From the NCBI RefSeq assembly GCF_001431625.1, contig NZ_LLXT01000138.1, positions 1-64,000 on the forward strand: a DNA stretch of 64,000 nt, given 5' to 3'. Shown piece by piece: positions 15,595 to 24,614 of the stretch (positions are counted from its first letter, which is position 1; every line of letters begins with the position of its first letter). Below the pieces are notes generated by a model. It was not told the DNA's origin. It saw nothing but the letters and a program-made list of their open reading frames with translations, and searched no databases. This DNA comes from Stenotrophomonas geniculata ATCC 19374 = JCM 13324 (GTDB lineage Bacteria > Pseudomonadota > Gammaproteobacteria > Xanthomonadales > Xanthomonadaceae). Made by a program: the position numbers and the translations under genes.

Positions 15595-17201
15595 GCACTG
15601 GCCTCCGGTACTGCAGTGCGTGGTGCGGTAGGCGGGCGTGCACGCTTCACCTTCGGTGCGTGCTTCCAGATGCGCCACGCCAGCACTGCATGCAGGACGG
15701 ACAATGCCAGCAGGGTCAGATCGGTACCGGCGAACGCCCAATCACCTGCGGCCAAGGTGCGCCACAACGGATGTGCCGTCGTCGTCGCCGTGAGTGCCGG
15801 CAACAGCGCCAGCAACAACGCCCCCAGCACGAACTGTTCGATCCACGCACGCTTGGGTGTGCGCAGCGTGGCGTGCACGAACATCGCTGCCGAGGCCAGG
15901 AAGAACACATGCACCTCCCACGCCGCACGCCCGTCCATGCTCGCGGGCAGCAGGCGGTTCGCCCACAGATAGGCCGCCATCGCCACCGACAGGCCAGCAA
16001 TCGTGGCGATGTTGAGGCGCTCCACCAACCGGAAGCCGAAGTAGGGCCGTTGCAGGTCAGGCAGCTGGGTGCGGCGCTTCACCGTCCACAGCACCAGTCC
16101 GGTGCCGACCATGGCGGTGCCGGCGAGGCTGACGATGAAGTACAGCCAGCGCAGGGCGGCGTCGGCAAAACGCCCCAGGTGCAGGCCATACAGCACGCCC
16201 TGGGTATCGGCGGCGACGCCCGAGTGCTCCTTGAGCTGCAGCAGCTGCCTGCCGCCGCCATCGAACAGCAGGTAGTTCGGCGTGGTCGAAACGCGGCTGG
16301 ACTGCGCACGCACCACAGCCACGCGTGCGTTCTCGTCGCCGGGGTTCTGCACCTGCACGCTGCCCACCGCGCCGGTTCCCCACCGCTGTTCGGCCTGCCG
16401 CACCAGTGCGCTGATGTCGGTAAGTGGAGCGGCGTGCCCCGCGGCTTTCTGCGGCGGCAGGAACAGCCGCATCTCGCTGACCACCTCGGCCTGCTGGCGC
16501 TTGTCCGGCAGTTTGGCCAGGCCCCACGGCATGTACAGCACCGCCAGCATCACCAGGCCGCTCCAGGTGATCATGAAGTGGAACGGCAGGCCCAGCACCG
16601 AAAGGGCCGCGTGACCATCCAGCCACGAGCGCTGGCCCTTGCCCCAGCGGAAGGTGAAGAAGTCCGCGAAGATCTTCTTGTGCGTGATCACGCCGCTGAC
16701 GATGGCCACCAGCATGAACATCGCGCAGACGCCCACGATCCAGCGACCCCACATGGCTGGCATGTAGTGCAGGTTGAAGTGGAACGCATAGAAGAAGTCG
16801 CCACCGCCGGTATCCCGCGCTTGCAAGGGCGCGCCGGTGCTGGCATCGAACAGGCCTGAATCGAAGCCATGTCGGCCGCGCCCACCCGGGCTGGCCCACA
16901 TCGCAGACACCCAGGGCATGCGCGTAGTTGGCAGGCTCAGGTTGATCTGGGTGGCTGCCGGTGTCTCGGCAATGATGCTGGAGACCGTGCGCTGCGCGAC
17001 CATCGCCGCCTCCGGCAACGTGGAGGGCGTGGCGATCTCAGGGCGTGTGTAGCGCGAGAGCTCGTCGCGGAAATAGCTGGCGGTGCCGGTGAGGAACATC
17101 GCGTACAGGATCCAGCCGGCCAGCAGGCCGACCCAGATATGCAGGTCGGACATGGTCTGGCGGATGCCGCGTGGCTTCGCGGTGCGATCGATCTTGCTCA
17201 T
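15591..17201 (-). CDS. PepSY-associated transmembrane protein (FoxB-like inner-membrane reductase candidate)
   Basis: A 536-residue inner-membrane protein. The start MSKIDRTAKPRGIRQTMSDLH leads into the helix HIWVGLLAGWILYAMFLTGT, the PepSY_TM opening. A periplasmic loop carries PepSY-like sequence, then YAFHFNLHYM and GVITHKKIFADFFTFR (residues about 140-190), followed by several more helices. Conserved histidines at the helix ends suggest haem binding. Related proteins (for example FoxB) help release iron from siderophores in the periplasm. It is coupled by ATGA overlaps to DUF3649 upstream and DUF3325 downstream. The reductase role is inferred from the family. Confidence 0.85.
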   Translation of the reverse strand: MSKIDRTAKPRGIRQTMSDLHIWVGLLAGWILYAMFLTGTASYFRDELSRYTRPEIATPSTLPEAAMVAQRTVSSIIAETPAATQINLSLPTTRMPWVSAMWASPGGRGRHGFDSGLFDASTGAPLQARDTGGGDFFYAFHFNLHYMPAMWGRWIVGVCAMFMLVAIVSGVITHKKIFADFFTFRWGKGQRSWLDGHAALSVLGLPFHFMITWSGLVMLAVLYMPWGLAKLPDKRQQAEVVSEMRLFLPPQKAAGHAAPLTDISALVRQAEQRWGTGAVGSVQVQNPGDENARVAVVRAQSSRVSTTPNYLLFDGGGRQLLQLKEHSGVAADTQGVLYGLHLGRFADAALRWLYFIVSLAGTAMVGTGLVLWTVKRRTQLPDLQRPYFGFRLVERLNIATIAGLSVAMAAYLWANRLLPASMDGRAAWEVHVFFLASAAMFVHATLRTPKRAWIEQFVLGALLLALLPALTATTTAHPLWRTLAAGDWAFAGTDLTLLALSVLHAVLAWRIWKHAPKVKRARPPTAPRTAVPEASA

Positions 17202-17497
17202 GCAGCGCCTCCGTTGGCGACCGATTGCGCAACCAACCACAGTGGCAGGGCGATCACGATCAGGCCGATCCATGCGCGCCGCGCTGAGCGCACCGCGAAC
17301 ACCCAGACTACGGCGCTGGCGTACAGCAGGAAGCTGGCCAGCATGCCGGTGAACACGGCCTGGCGACCATCGATGGGCAGCGCCAGCGCGGCGATGCTGC
17401 ACAGCGCGGCGAGCACATAGCCGCCGAACAACGCGGCGATGATGCGTGAGACCAGGGGCAGCCAGGCCAGCACGGAAGCGGTACGGGAAACGGTCAA
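17198..17497 (-). CDS. DUF3649 small membrane protein, TTG start
   Basis: A 99-residue protein with three helices, LVSRIIAALFGGYVLAALCS, AVFTGMLASFLLYASAVVWVFA and WIGLIVIALPLWLVAQ. This is the DUF3649 pattern that accompanies receptor-PepSY operons. No ATG is available. The TTG at 17495-17497 has GGAGAA 9-14 bp upstream, so I prefer it over GTG codons at 17515 and 17518. It begins 53 bp after the receptor stop and overlaps the PepSY start by 4 bp. The function is unknown, probably part of the inner-membrane ferric-siderophore unit. Confidence 0.75.
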   Translation of the reverse strand: MTVSRTASVLAWLPLVSRIIAALFGGYVLAALCSIAALALPIDGRQAVFTGMLASFLLYASAVVWVFAVRSARRAWIGLIVIALPLWLVAQSVANGGAA

Positions 17498-17549
17498 GGC
17501 ACTTCTCCGGGGCACCACGCGCGATGGCGCGGTGCCCTTGAAACCAGGA

Positions 17550-19727
17550 TCAGAAATCGACGGTGGCCGACAGCAGGGCAGTGCGCGGCGTGCCCAGGCC
17601 GGAGCCGAGGCTGCCGGCCCAGTACGCCTTGTTGGTCACGTTCTGCACGGTGCCGCGCAGTACCAGCGGATGGCCGGCCGCCTGCGTCGCATAGCGGGCA
17701 CCGAGATCGAACACGGTGCGGCCTGCCACCCACTGGCTGTTGTCAGCATTGATGTAACCCTTGGACAGGCTGACCGCGTTGCCGGTGAGGGTGAGGCCGG
17801 CCACGGCTGGCACGTCCCATTCGACGCCCAGCTTGCCCTGCCATTGCGGTGTGGCCGTGGCCAGCCGGCCTTCGTTGATGCCGCCCTGGGTGCGGGTCAG
17901 CTTCGGCTGCAGCCAGCCGATGCCGCCCAGCACGCGCAGCTGTTCGGTCGCCTGGCCGAACACGGTCCATTCCACGCCACGGTTGCGCTGCTGGCCGCCG
18001 AACGAGAACACATTGGTGGCCGGGTCGGTATAGGAACTGGGCTTTTCGATCTCGTACACGCTCAATGCGCTGGCCAGACGGCCGAAGTCGAACTTGGCGC
18101 CGACCTCACGCTGGCGGGTCTTGAACGGCGGGAACACCTCGCCCGCATTCGCTGCACTGACCGGGGCGGTGCTGCCCTGGCTCAGGCCTTCAATGTAGTT
18201 GGCGTACAGCGACAGTCGATCGCTGGCCTTGAACAGCAGTGCAGCGGCCGGGGTATTGGCGCTGGCATCGTAGCGTGTGGTGCGCTTGCCGGTGGTGCCG
18301 TCGAAGGTGTCGCTGAGCACGGTCTGGTGACGGATGCCCAGGGTCAGCTGCACGCGGTCATCGATGAAGGACAACGTGTCGGCGATGCCGAAGCTGGTGG
18401 TACGCACTTCCGCGGTCTTCGGCAGCGACGCATCACTGAAGCTGCGATCGATGGCCGGGCCCCACTGTGGGTCGTACAGGTTGGTCACCCAGTCGCGGGC
18501 CAGCAGATTGCGCTTGAAGCCGAATTTCTGGTCGTGCTGGTACCAGGCGGCACTGATCGCCAGCGCGTGATTGACCGCGCCGGTGCGGAAGTGTGCCGAG
18601 AGGCCGGCTTCGGCGGTGTCCTTGCTGTAGATGAAGCGCTGGTGGGCGAAGTTGTTGCGGAAATCGCCGGCGGTGTTGGTGATCAGCGTGGTGGCGCTGG
18701 CGATGGAATCGAAATCGGTATGGCCGTGGCCGTAGCTGGCGTGAGCCTGCAGATGGTCACTGATGTCGAACGACCAGCGCAGCGCGGCGGCCGAGTCCTT
18801 GACGTTGCTGAAGGTCCAATCCGGTGCGAACAGGATGCTGGTCTTCGGCGGGCGGGGCACGACCAGGCCGGCTGCCAGCGAAACGCCACGATTGAGGCCA
18901 TCCACATGGTCACGGCTGCTGAACAGGTCCAGCGAGACCTGCGAGCGTTCACCCCTCCAATCCAGGCCCAGCGACGCCAGCTGCGTCTTGTGCTGCTGGT
19001 GGTCGGTGGCGGTGTCGCCATCGCGATGCACGGCATTGAGGCGCACACCGAGCTGCTGCTGCGCGCCGAAGCGACGACCAACATCCAGATGGCCGCCGAA
19101 CTGCGCGTCGCTGCTGTAGCTGGCCGTGAAGCGGGTCAACGGCGTATCACCTGCGCGCTTGGGTACCAGGTTCACCGCACCGCCCACCGAGCCACCCGGC
19201 GGCATGCCGTTGAGCAGTGCCGATGGCCCCTTGAGTACTTCGATGCTCTCGGCCAGTTCGGGGGTGACTCGGTAGTAGGGGATCAGGCCGTAGAGTCCGC
19301 CGAAGCCGATATCCGACGAGGCAACACCGAAGCCACGGATGTTGAAGTAGTCGGTGATGCCACCGCTGGATCCACTGCTGTAGACGCTGGGATCGGTCAG
19401 CGCGATCACCCTTACCAGATCCGGTGCCTGGATGTTCTCGATGAACCCGGCGGTGTAACGGGTGGTGTTGAACGGGGTGTCCATGAAATCGAGCTCACCG
19501 AGCAGGCCGACGCCACTGCCGCGGGCGACCTGGCCGCCGGCATAGGCATCGGTGGGCGTGGTCTTGTCGGCGCGCACGTTCACCGTAGGCAGCTGGCGGG
19601 CACCGTCGGGCGCGCCGTCAGCGTGGGCGGCGGTGGCGATCAGCAGGGTGGGCAGCAACGCGGTACGTGCGGCCAGGGACAGCGCGGAGCGGCGTGGGAG
19701 GGACAGGGATCGAAGGGGGAGGGACAT
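17550..19727 (-). CDS. TonB-dependent ferric-siderophore receptor (module 2)
   Basis: A 725-residue outer-membrane receptor and paralogue of the one at 10930. The signal peptide ends at ATAAHADG and a TonB-box-like LPTVNV follows. The plug carries DYFNIRGFG, IEVLKGPSALLNGMPPGGSVGG and VNLVPKRA, and the barrel ends LLSATVDF. Shared stretches with module 1 (DFMDTPFNT, LYTNYIEGLSQG-like LYANYIEGLSQGSTAP) show a common origin. I chose the ATG at 19725-19727 because GAGAAC precedes it. It heads the DUF3649-PepSY-DUF3325 genes and lies downstream of the siderophore-interacting protein gene, so one TetR-controlled operon is likely. Confidence 0.92.
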   Translation of the reverse strand: MSLPLRSLSLPRRSALSLAARTALLPTLLIATAAHADGAPDGARQLPTVNVRADKTTPTDAYAGGQVARGSGVGLLGELDFMDTPFNTTRYTAGFIENIQAPDLVRVIALTDPSVYSSGSSGGITDYFNIRGFGVASSDIGFGGLYGLIPYYRVTPELAESIEVLKGPSALLNGMPPGGSVGGAVNLVPKRAGDTPLTRFTASYSSDAQFGGHLDVGRRFGAQQQLGVRLNAVHRDGDTATDHQQHKTQLASLGLDWRGERSQVSLDLFSSRDHVDGLNRGVSLAAGLVVPRPPKTSILFAPDWTFSNVKDSAAALRWSFDISDHLQAHASYGHGHTDFDSIASATTLITNTAGDFRNNFAHQRFIYSKDTAEAGLSAHFRTGAVNHALAISAAWYQHDQKFGFKRNLLARDWVTNLYDPQWGPAIDRSFSDASLPKTAEVRTTSFGIADTLSFIDDRVQLTLGIRHQTVLSDTFDGTTGKRTTRYDASANTPAAALLFKASDRLSLYANYIEGLSQGSTAPVSAANAGEVFPPFKTRQREVGAKFDFGRLASALSVYEIEKPSSYTDPATNVFSFGGQQRNRGVEWTVFGQATEQLRVLGGIGWLQPKLTRTQGGINEGRLATATPQWQGKLGVEWDVPAVAGLTLTGNAVSLSKGYINADNSQWVAGRTVFDLGARYATQAAGHPLVLRGTVQNVTNKAYWAGSLGSGLGTPRTALLSATVDF

Positions 19728-19830
19728 GGCAGTTCTCGTGTGATGGGTCGTGCAATCGGCCAGCACGGCGCCGTCGATGACCTGCACGGGCAGGACGACG
19801 CGGGCTGTGGAATGGCTGGCAGAGGGCACG

Positions 19831-19851
19831 GCACTGCCGCTGGGGCAGTGC
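19831..19851. other. Small hairpin between reductase and receptor genes
   Basis: GCACTGCC and GGCAGTGC flank a 5-nt loop in the 195-bp gap between the siderophore-interacting protein and receptor 2. No U-run follows. It may stabilise or partly end the transcript; nothing else is seen in the gap. Confidence 0.4.
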
Positions 19852-19922
19852 TGCACGCGAGGTGCGTGGGCGATCTGTGGCTGGGTGGAACGAAGCGCAG
19901 GGCGCGGGTGGTGCGAGGTGGA

Positions 19923-20759
19923 TCAGATGTCGTCGGCGAGGTCGTCGAGGTCCTGCAGTCCGCCGCCGCGCGCCAGCAAACGCTCGTAGTTGCGACGGCG
20001 GCGCTGGTCGGTCTCGGTGGTGGTCTGGCCGTGTTTCCAGTAACCGGCCACGGCGACGTCTGCGCGCGGCAGACCGCACGCTTCAAGGAAGTAGCGGCGC
20101 AGGGCGCGCATCTCTTCGCGTTCGCCTGCGGCCCAGACGGTGTTGTTCGCCCCCGTGCGCAGACGGCGTGCCTGCTGCAGCAACGGCGTAGCGCCCGTGG
20201 CCAGGCGCTGCATACAGACGCCGTCGACGGCAGGCAGTTCGTCTACCGGGAAGGGATCATCCGAAGCGATCCAGGCCTGCGCGCGAAGGCCGCTGGGCCA
20301 CTGCTGCAGCAAGGCGGACAGTGCCGGGATGGCGCTCTGATCGGCGAACAGCAGGGCAACGCTACCCTCGCGGTGCGGCACCTGCAGATGCGGGCGCGGA
20401 CCGGTGAGATCGAAGGCGTCGCCGGGCTGCAGTGCGCGCACCCAGGCCAGCATCGGCCCCGGAGCCTCGTGCAGCACCACGTCCAGTGTGAAACGGCGCG
20501 CCTGCGCGTCGACGCTGCGCACGGTGTAGATCCGTGACACATCGGCAAACGCGGCACCCAGCTGGATGCGAACGGCGGTGTTGGCACGCTGCCAGGGTGC
20601 CAGCTCGGCCTGTGGCGGCAGCTGTACGACCAGCCGAAGCAGGCTCGCGCAGGGCTGCGTGACGTCAACCACGTGGACGCGCAGCGCCTGCAGGCCACGG
20701 TCGTGTTCGGCGCCGCGCAGCGGCCCGGCCGGGGTGGTGGAAAGGGTAGGCGCGGACAT
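19923..20759 (-). CDS. Siderophore-interacting protein (FAD-binding ferric-siderophore reductase)
   Basis: A 278-residue cytoplasmic SIP-family flavoprotein (ViuB/YqjH-like) that reduces Fe3+-siderophore to release iron. The FAD motif RIYTVRS (R-x-Y-T-x-R) lies in the N-terminal barrel, followed by FDLTGPRPHLQVP. The NAD(P)H-binding half contains LLFADQSAIPALSALLQ and NNTVWAAGEREEMRALRRYFLE, and the end has VAVAGYWKHG. The ATG at 20757-20759 is the likely start. It lies next to the AT-rich operator, divergent from a TetR gene, and upstream of receptor 2, making uptake plus reduction one unit. Confidence 0.9.
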   Translation of the reverse strand: MSAPTLSTTPAGPLRGAEHDRGLQALRVHVVDVTQPCASLLRLVVQLPPQAELAPWQRANTAVRIQLGAAFADVSRIYTVRSVDAQARRFTLDVVLHEAPGPMLAWVRALQPGDAFDLTGPRPHLQVPHREGSVALLFADQSAIPALSALLQQWPSGLRAQAWIASDDPFPVDELPAVDGVCMQRLATGATPLLQQARRLRTGANNTVWAAGEREEMRALRRYFLEACGLPRADVAVAGYWKHGQTTTETDQRRRRNYERLLARGGGLQDLDDLADDI

Positions 20760-20786
20760 CGACAACGATCCAGAAGGCTGCGAATG

Positions 20787-20821
20787 CGAATTAGTTACAT
20801 CATAGTAAACTAAATTGATCG
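20787..20821. promoter_or_regulatory. AT-rich dyad, probable TetR operator for siderophore module 2
   Basis: CGAATTAGTT, an 11-nt centre, then AACTAAATTGATCG repeats the element at 13279-13312 almost exactly, with one extra central base. It lies 27 bp before the reductase start and about 110 bp before the divergent TetR gene. Both copies stand beside paralogous TetR genes. The shared outer bases (CGA...ATCG) argue for a real binding site. Confidence 0.65.
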
Positions 20822-20929
20822 TCCCGCAACCCAGGCCTGCTGGAAGCGTATCCAGCGCGTTGACCATTGCGTTGCCGCAGACCACCATGACAGGCCTTGC
20901 CAGCGCGCCGCGCAGGAACCGCAACCGCA

Positions 20930-21544
20930 ATGGCTGCACCGAAGAAGACCGCTGCCCGTGGGCGACCACCCACCATCACCCGAGAGCGCATCGCCGACGC
21001 TGGCATCGCGATGACGCTGCCGGGGCTGAGCTTCGTGGGCGTGGCCGCAGCGCTGGGGGTCAGCCACATCGCGCTGTACAAGCACGTGGCGAATCTGGCG
21101 GCGCTGCGCGAGCTGGTGGCTGAAGCGATCTTCGAGCGTTGGCAGGCACCGCCGCTGGATGCCGGCGCGGGACGTAGCATCAACGACGATCTGTACGCGT
21201 TCCAGCGTTCCCTGCGGATGCTCGTGGACGAGAACCCCGGCCTGGCCCCGTTCCTTGTGAGCCACGGCGCGAAGACCCCGGAGATGGTGGCGCGCATCCA
21301 GCGCCACCATGCCGAGTTCAGTCGAGTGCATGATCTGCCGCAGGAACAGGCAGCATGGTTGCTGTCGACCGTGGCCTATCACGCTGTGGCCTTGGCTGAC
21401 ACCGTGTATTCGCGGCACGCCGTGGCGGACACCGCGCGGCGGCCACTGGACCGTGCGGCGCAGGATGCCGAGTTCGACCGCAGCATGCAGGCATTGATCA
21501 TGGGTGCTTTGACGATGTGTGGGCGCCCCGCTGCCGCGAGGTAG
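20930..21544 (+). CDS. TetR-family regulator (siderophore module 2)
   Basis: A 204-residue regulator. The frame is open from a TTG at 20897, but the ATG at 20930 with AGGA upstream is preferred. The HTH has RGRPPTITRERIADAGIAM and the recognition helix VSHIALYKHVANLAALREL. It is a paralogue of the TetR at 13355, and both sit beside the same AT-rich dyad. The C-terminal ligand domain ends FDRSMQALIMGAL. It probably represses the siderophore-interacting protein and receptor genes. The inducer is unknown; the siderophore itself is a plausible guess. Its TAG stop is part of a SMAG GTAG. Confidence 0.84.
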   Translation: MAAPKKTAARGRPPTITRERIADAGIAMTLPGLSFVGVAAALGVSHIALYKHVANLAALRELVAEAIFERWQAPPLDAGAGRSINDDLYAFQRSLRMLVDENPGLAPFLVSHGAKTPEMVARIQRHHAEFSRVHDLPQEQAAWLLSTVAYHAVALADTVYSRHAVADTARRPLDRAAQDAEFDRSMQALIMGALTMCGRPAAAR

Positions 21545-21635
21545 CCGTCAACCATGGTTGGCCCCGTTGCCCCGGTAGTCGCGAACCTTGGTTGGCGCCG
21601 CGATACACCGTTGCCCACCAAGGTGGGCATCTACC
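21541..21635. repeat. Three SMAG repeats
   Basis: Copies at 21541-21563 (GTAGCCGTCAACCATGGTTG), 21575-21598 (GTAGTCGCGAACCTTGGTTG) and 21611-21635 (GCCCACCAAGGTGGGC, inverted). They fill the gap between the TetR gene and the convergent ABC six-helix gene; the first contains the TetR stop. Confidence 0.82.
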
Positions 21636-21637
21636 GG

Positions 21638-22564
21638 TCAAGCGGCGTCCTGGTGCTCCGCGTCGTCAATCCCGGGGCTGACTCGCCGGCCAATGTCCTT
21701 CAGCCGCGCCAGCTGGTCGACCATTGACGGTGCATCGTCCAGGCTGCCGACGAAGGTCCACAGATAGGTCATCACCGCGTAGACGTGGCCTGGCGTGACA
21801 CCCTCAGTGGTGGCGAGGCGGCCGATGGTCAGCGCGAACAATGCCGCGGCAGCCAGCCCGATCACCACGTAGGCGCCCGCTTCGCGGTCTGACAACAGGA
21901 TGCGCAGGCGCGACAGCGTGGTGTAGTGGCGGCGCAGCACCGAGGGGCTGACCCGGTCGACCAGCCGGATTTCGTGTTCCAGGCGGTTGTTCAGGCGGCC
22001 GTGCAGCTGCTCGTTGCGGCGTGCGAACGAGGGCAGCACCAGCAGGGCGCCGAGCAGGGTGACCAGGCCAGCGGCACCGACCATCGGCTCGATCGCCAGC
22101 AGCATGGCCACCGCACCGAACATCGATGCCAGCGCGGTGGCGATGATCGGCACGTGCTTTTCAAAAAAGTCGACGAACTCGCGGGCCAGCACCACGCGTG
22201 CCGCCGAGGTGGACGTGGCCTGGCCCAGCCGACGCTGCGCCTGCACCACGTTCACCGCCAGATCGGCATAGATGCGGGTGAAGGTGCGTGTATCGACCGC
22301 TCGACGGGCGGCACCGACCAACCAGAACATCAGTACCACGCCGGCATAGGAGACGGCATGGCCGATGTTGCCGCTGATGATCGCGTCCACCGCGAAGCCG
22401 GCGAACAAGGGATAGGCCAGCAGCAGTGTGTTCTCCAGTGCCACCAGCGAGAACGTGCCGTTGAGCTGCCAGGGGTAGGTGCGCAGGATGGCCTTCAGGG
22501 TGGCGGCCGCATTCTGCTGGCCGATGCTGCCGGCGGCGGCCGCTGGATCGTGGGAGTGTTTCAT
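21638..22564 (-). CDS. ABC transporter six-transmembrane-domain protein without an ATPase domain
   Basis: A 308-residue membrane protein that looks like an ABC exporter membrane domain alone. Six helices run through residues about 40-280, with YADLAVNVVQAQRRLGQATSTSAARVVLAREFVDFFEKHVP as the first long intracellular extension and RLNNRLEHEIRLVDRV as the second. No Walker A, LSGGQ or Walker B follows. An ATPase gene is not nearby, so it may pair with a distant one or act alone. The start ATG at 22562-22564 gives MKHSHDPAAAAGS. The substrate is unknown. The gene is isolated, with repeats on both sides. Confidence 0.7.
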   Translation of the reverse strand: MKHSHDPAAAAGSIGQQNAAATLKAILRTYPWQLNGTFSLVALENTLLLAYPLFAGFAVDAIISGNIGHAVSYAGVVLMFWLVGAARRAVDTRTFTRIYADLAVNVVQAQRRLGQATSTSAARVVLAREFVDFFEKHVPIIATALASMFGAVAMLLAIEPMVGAAGLVTLLGALLVLPSFARRNEQLHGRLNNRLEHEIRLVDRVSPSVLRRHYTTLSRLRILLSDREAGAYVVIGLAAAALFALTIGRLATTEGVTPGHVYAVMTYLWTFVGSLDDAPSMVDQLARLKDIGRRVSPGIDDAEHQDAA

Positions 22565-22710
22565 GGGGTGCCTGGGTGGGTCGGGGACAGGGCAGGGGAC
22601 GGATGCCTGCCATCTCCCGGGTCGCGCCCAGTATCTGCAGCCCTTTGGAGCGGGCATGGAGGGACGATGGAGATTGCGTGGAGAAACCGGTGGCGTTCAG
22701 TGGAGGGCGT

Positions 22711-22737
22711 GGTGCCCACCAAGGTGGGCCGCTACCA
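22711..22737. repeat. Single SMAG repeat (GCCCACCAAGGTGGGC type)
   Basis: GGTGCCCACCAAGGTGGGCC followed by GCTACC lies between the six-helix protein gene and the histidine kinase stop. The remainder of the 200-bp gap shows nothing. Confidence 0.75.
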
Positions 22738-22765
22738 GAGCAGCGTCTGCCGCAACGCCGTGCTC

Positions 22766-23842
22766 TCAACGACGCGCGTGCACCGGCCAGCGTATTTCGA
22801 AGGCACTGCCGCCACGTTCGGTCGCCCGGCATCGCGCGGTTCCGTGATGGGCCACGGCAATCGCCCGCACCACCGCCAGGCCGAGACCGGAGCCGCCGCT
22901 CTGCCGCGAGCGCGATACATCGGTGCGCTGGAAGGCTTCAAAGATGCTGTCGCGAAGGTCGTCCGGCACACCGGGGCCACCATCCTCAACGGTTACGGTG
23001 CAATGGCCTTCAGCCAGCGTCACGTGTACGCGCAGCGGGCAGGGAATGGCATGTCGGCGTGCGTTTTCCAGTAGCGCCAGCACCGCCTGGCGGATGCGCG
23101 CCGGGTCGCAGTCGGCCAGCGAAGACCGTGCGTCCAACGTCACCGAGAAACCACTCTCGGTCAGCGCCTCCGACATCGCTTCGACCACCGCTGCCACCTG
23201 TACGCTGACGTCGCTGCGCTGCAGGCGCAGATCGAGGTGGCCGCTCTCGGCAAGGCTGACCACGCGCAGGTCTTCGATGATGCGGGTCAGGCCCTCCAGC
23301 TGGGTGAGCATGCTGTTGAACTGCTCCGGCCCGGGCTCGAACACGCCTTCGGCGATGCCCTGCAGGCGGCCGCGCAGGATGGTCATCGGCGTGCGCAGTT
23401 CGTGTGCGATCGCCGCGTTCCAGAACACGCGGTTCTCCGACATCCGGCTCAATCGCTCGGCCATGGAATTGAAGTCGCTGACCAGCGCGGCGGCCTCGGT
23501 CATCGAGGTGTCACCGCCGCGCGCACGCGCCTCCAGATCACCGCTGGCGACGCGACGCAGGCTTTCGGCGACCGAGTTCAGCGGGGTGATGATGCGCCGG
23601 GTCAGGCGCGAGGCGATCAATGTGGCCAGCGCAACGACCACGGTGGCGGTCAGGCCGATCCACAGCCATTCCAGGCCTGACGGCATGATGGTTTCCGGTT
23701 CGTCGTACCAGCGTGGATAGAACACCTCCATCAGGTAATAGAACAGGTAGAAACCACTGATCGACAGTACGGTTGAACACAGCGACGCGACCGTGATGGA
23801 GAGCGTGATCTGGCGCCCGATACTCTTGCCTTTGGGGTTCAT
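22766..23842 (-). CDS. HAMP-containing histidine kinase
   Basis: A 358-residue OmpR-system kinase. One membrane helix at 15-37, a short periplasmic loop containing FYPRWYDEPETIMPSGL, a second helix at 58-78 and a HAMP linker (about 79-135) precede the HisKA domain, with H147 in NAAIAHELRTPMTILRGRL. The ATPase domain shows LLENARRHAI, VEDGGPGVPDDLRD and GGSGLGLAVVRAIA. It starts 4 bp after the response regulator stop. SmeS/BaeS-like kinases have this shape and control efflux pumps. The divergent MacAB pair is the likely target, which is inferred from position. Confidence 0.87.
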   Translation of the reverse strand: MNPKGKSIGRQITLSITVASLCSTVLSISGFYLFYYLMEVFYPRWYDEPETIMPSGLEWLWIGLTATVVVALATLIASRLTRRIITPLNSVAESLRRVASGDLEARARGGDTSMTEAAALVSDFNSMAERLSRMSENRVFWNAAIAHELRTPMTILRGRLQGIAEGVFEPGPEQFNSMLTQLEGLTRIIEDLRVVSLAESGHLDLRLQRSDVSVQVAAVVEAMSEALTESGFSVTLDARSSLADCDPARIRQAVLALLENARRHAIPCPLRVHVTLAEGHCTVTVEDGGPGVPDDLRDSIFEAFQRTDVSRSRQSGGSGLGLAVVRAIAVAHHGTARCRATERGGSAFEIRWPVHARR

Positions 23843-23846
23843 CGGC

Positions 23847-24614
23847 TCAGTCCAGGAAGCGGTAGCCGACACCGCGGATGGTGGCGGGAATGCCGATGAC
23901 GCCTGCTTCCTCCAGCTTGCGGCGCAGCTTGCTGACGTGACTGTCCACGGTGCGCTCCTGCGCATCGCCTTCCGGCAGGCAGGTCTGGAGCAGATCCAGC
24001 CGGCTGTGCACCATGCGCGGTGCGCGCGCCATGTGTACCAGCAGACGGAACTCGGTGAGCGTGAAACTCAGAGCATGCACGTGGTCATCGGTGCGCACGG
24101 TGACTTCATGGCTGCGCAGGTCGATCTCGAACGGCCCCTGCCGGATCAGCCCGTTGGGTTCTTCTGCAATGGGCTTCGCGCTACGGCGCAGCACCGCCTG
24201 GATGCGGGCGACGATCTCGGCGGGATTGAATGGCTTGGCCACGTAGTCGTCGGCACCGACGCGCAGGCCAGTGAGCTTGTCCACGTCCTGGTCCAGTGCG
24301 GTGAGCATGATTACCGGGGTGTTGCCGCGCCGGCGCAACTCGCTCAGCACCTGCCAGCCGTCCATCTTCGGCATCTGCACGTCCAGCAGCACCAGGTCGG
24401 GGCGCAGCTGGCGGTGGCTGGTGAGGGCGGCTTCGCCGTCGGCGGCGCGGGCGCTGCGCAGCCCGGAGCGGGCCAGGTAGGCGCCGAGAATGTCCGCGAT
24501 TTCGCCTTCATCTTCGGCAATGAGCACCAGGGGCGCCAGGCGCGTGCGGGCATCGGATTTCATTGCATGCTGCGGTTTCAAGTAAGGAATGGGAAACGCC
24601 GGCGACGGTGTCAT
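23847..24614 (-). CDS. OmpR-family response regulator
   Basis: A 255-residue regulator with a receiver domain (residues about 28-140, phosphoacceptor D78 in LVLLDVQMPKMDGW, conserved Lys in AKPFNPAEI) and a winged-helix domain (about 155-250, with SFTLTEFRLLVHMARAP, DSHVSKLRRKLEEAG and TIRGVGYRF). I chose the ATG at 24612-24614 because it overlaps the preceding stop as ATGA and has GGAACG upstream. The ATG at 24561-24563 would give a more usual 238-residue form. It resembles SmeR/BaeR-type efflux regulators. Confidence 0.86.
   Translation of the reverse strand: MTPSPAFPIPYLKPQHAMKSDARTRLAPLVLIAEDEGEIADILGAYLARSGLRSARAADGEAALTSHRQLRPDLVLLDVQMPKMDGWQVLSELRRRGNTPVIMLTALDQDVDKLTGLRVGADDYVAKPFNPAEIVARIQAVLRRSAKPIAEEPNGLIRQGPFEIDLRSHEVTVRTDDHVHALSFTLTEFRLLVHMARAPRMVHSRLDLLQTCLPEGDAQERTVDSHVSKLRRKLEEAGVIGIPATIRGVGYRFLD

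Noticed and set aside
17439..20537. Very long plus-strand open frame (1032 codons)
   Set aside because: It lies antisense to the TonB receptor and reductase genes, has low-complexity His/Gln/Arg/Ala composition and no family motifs. It is a GC-rich shadow frame.
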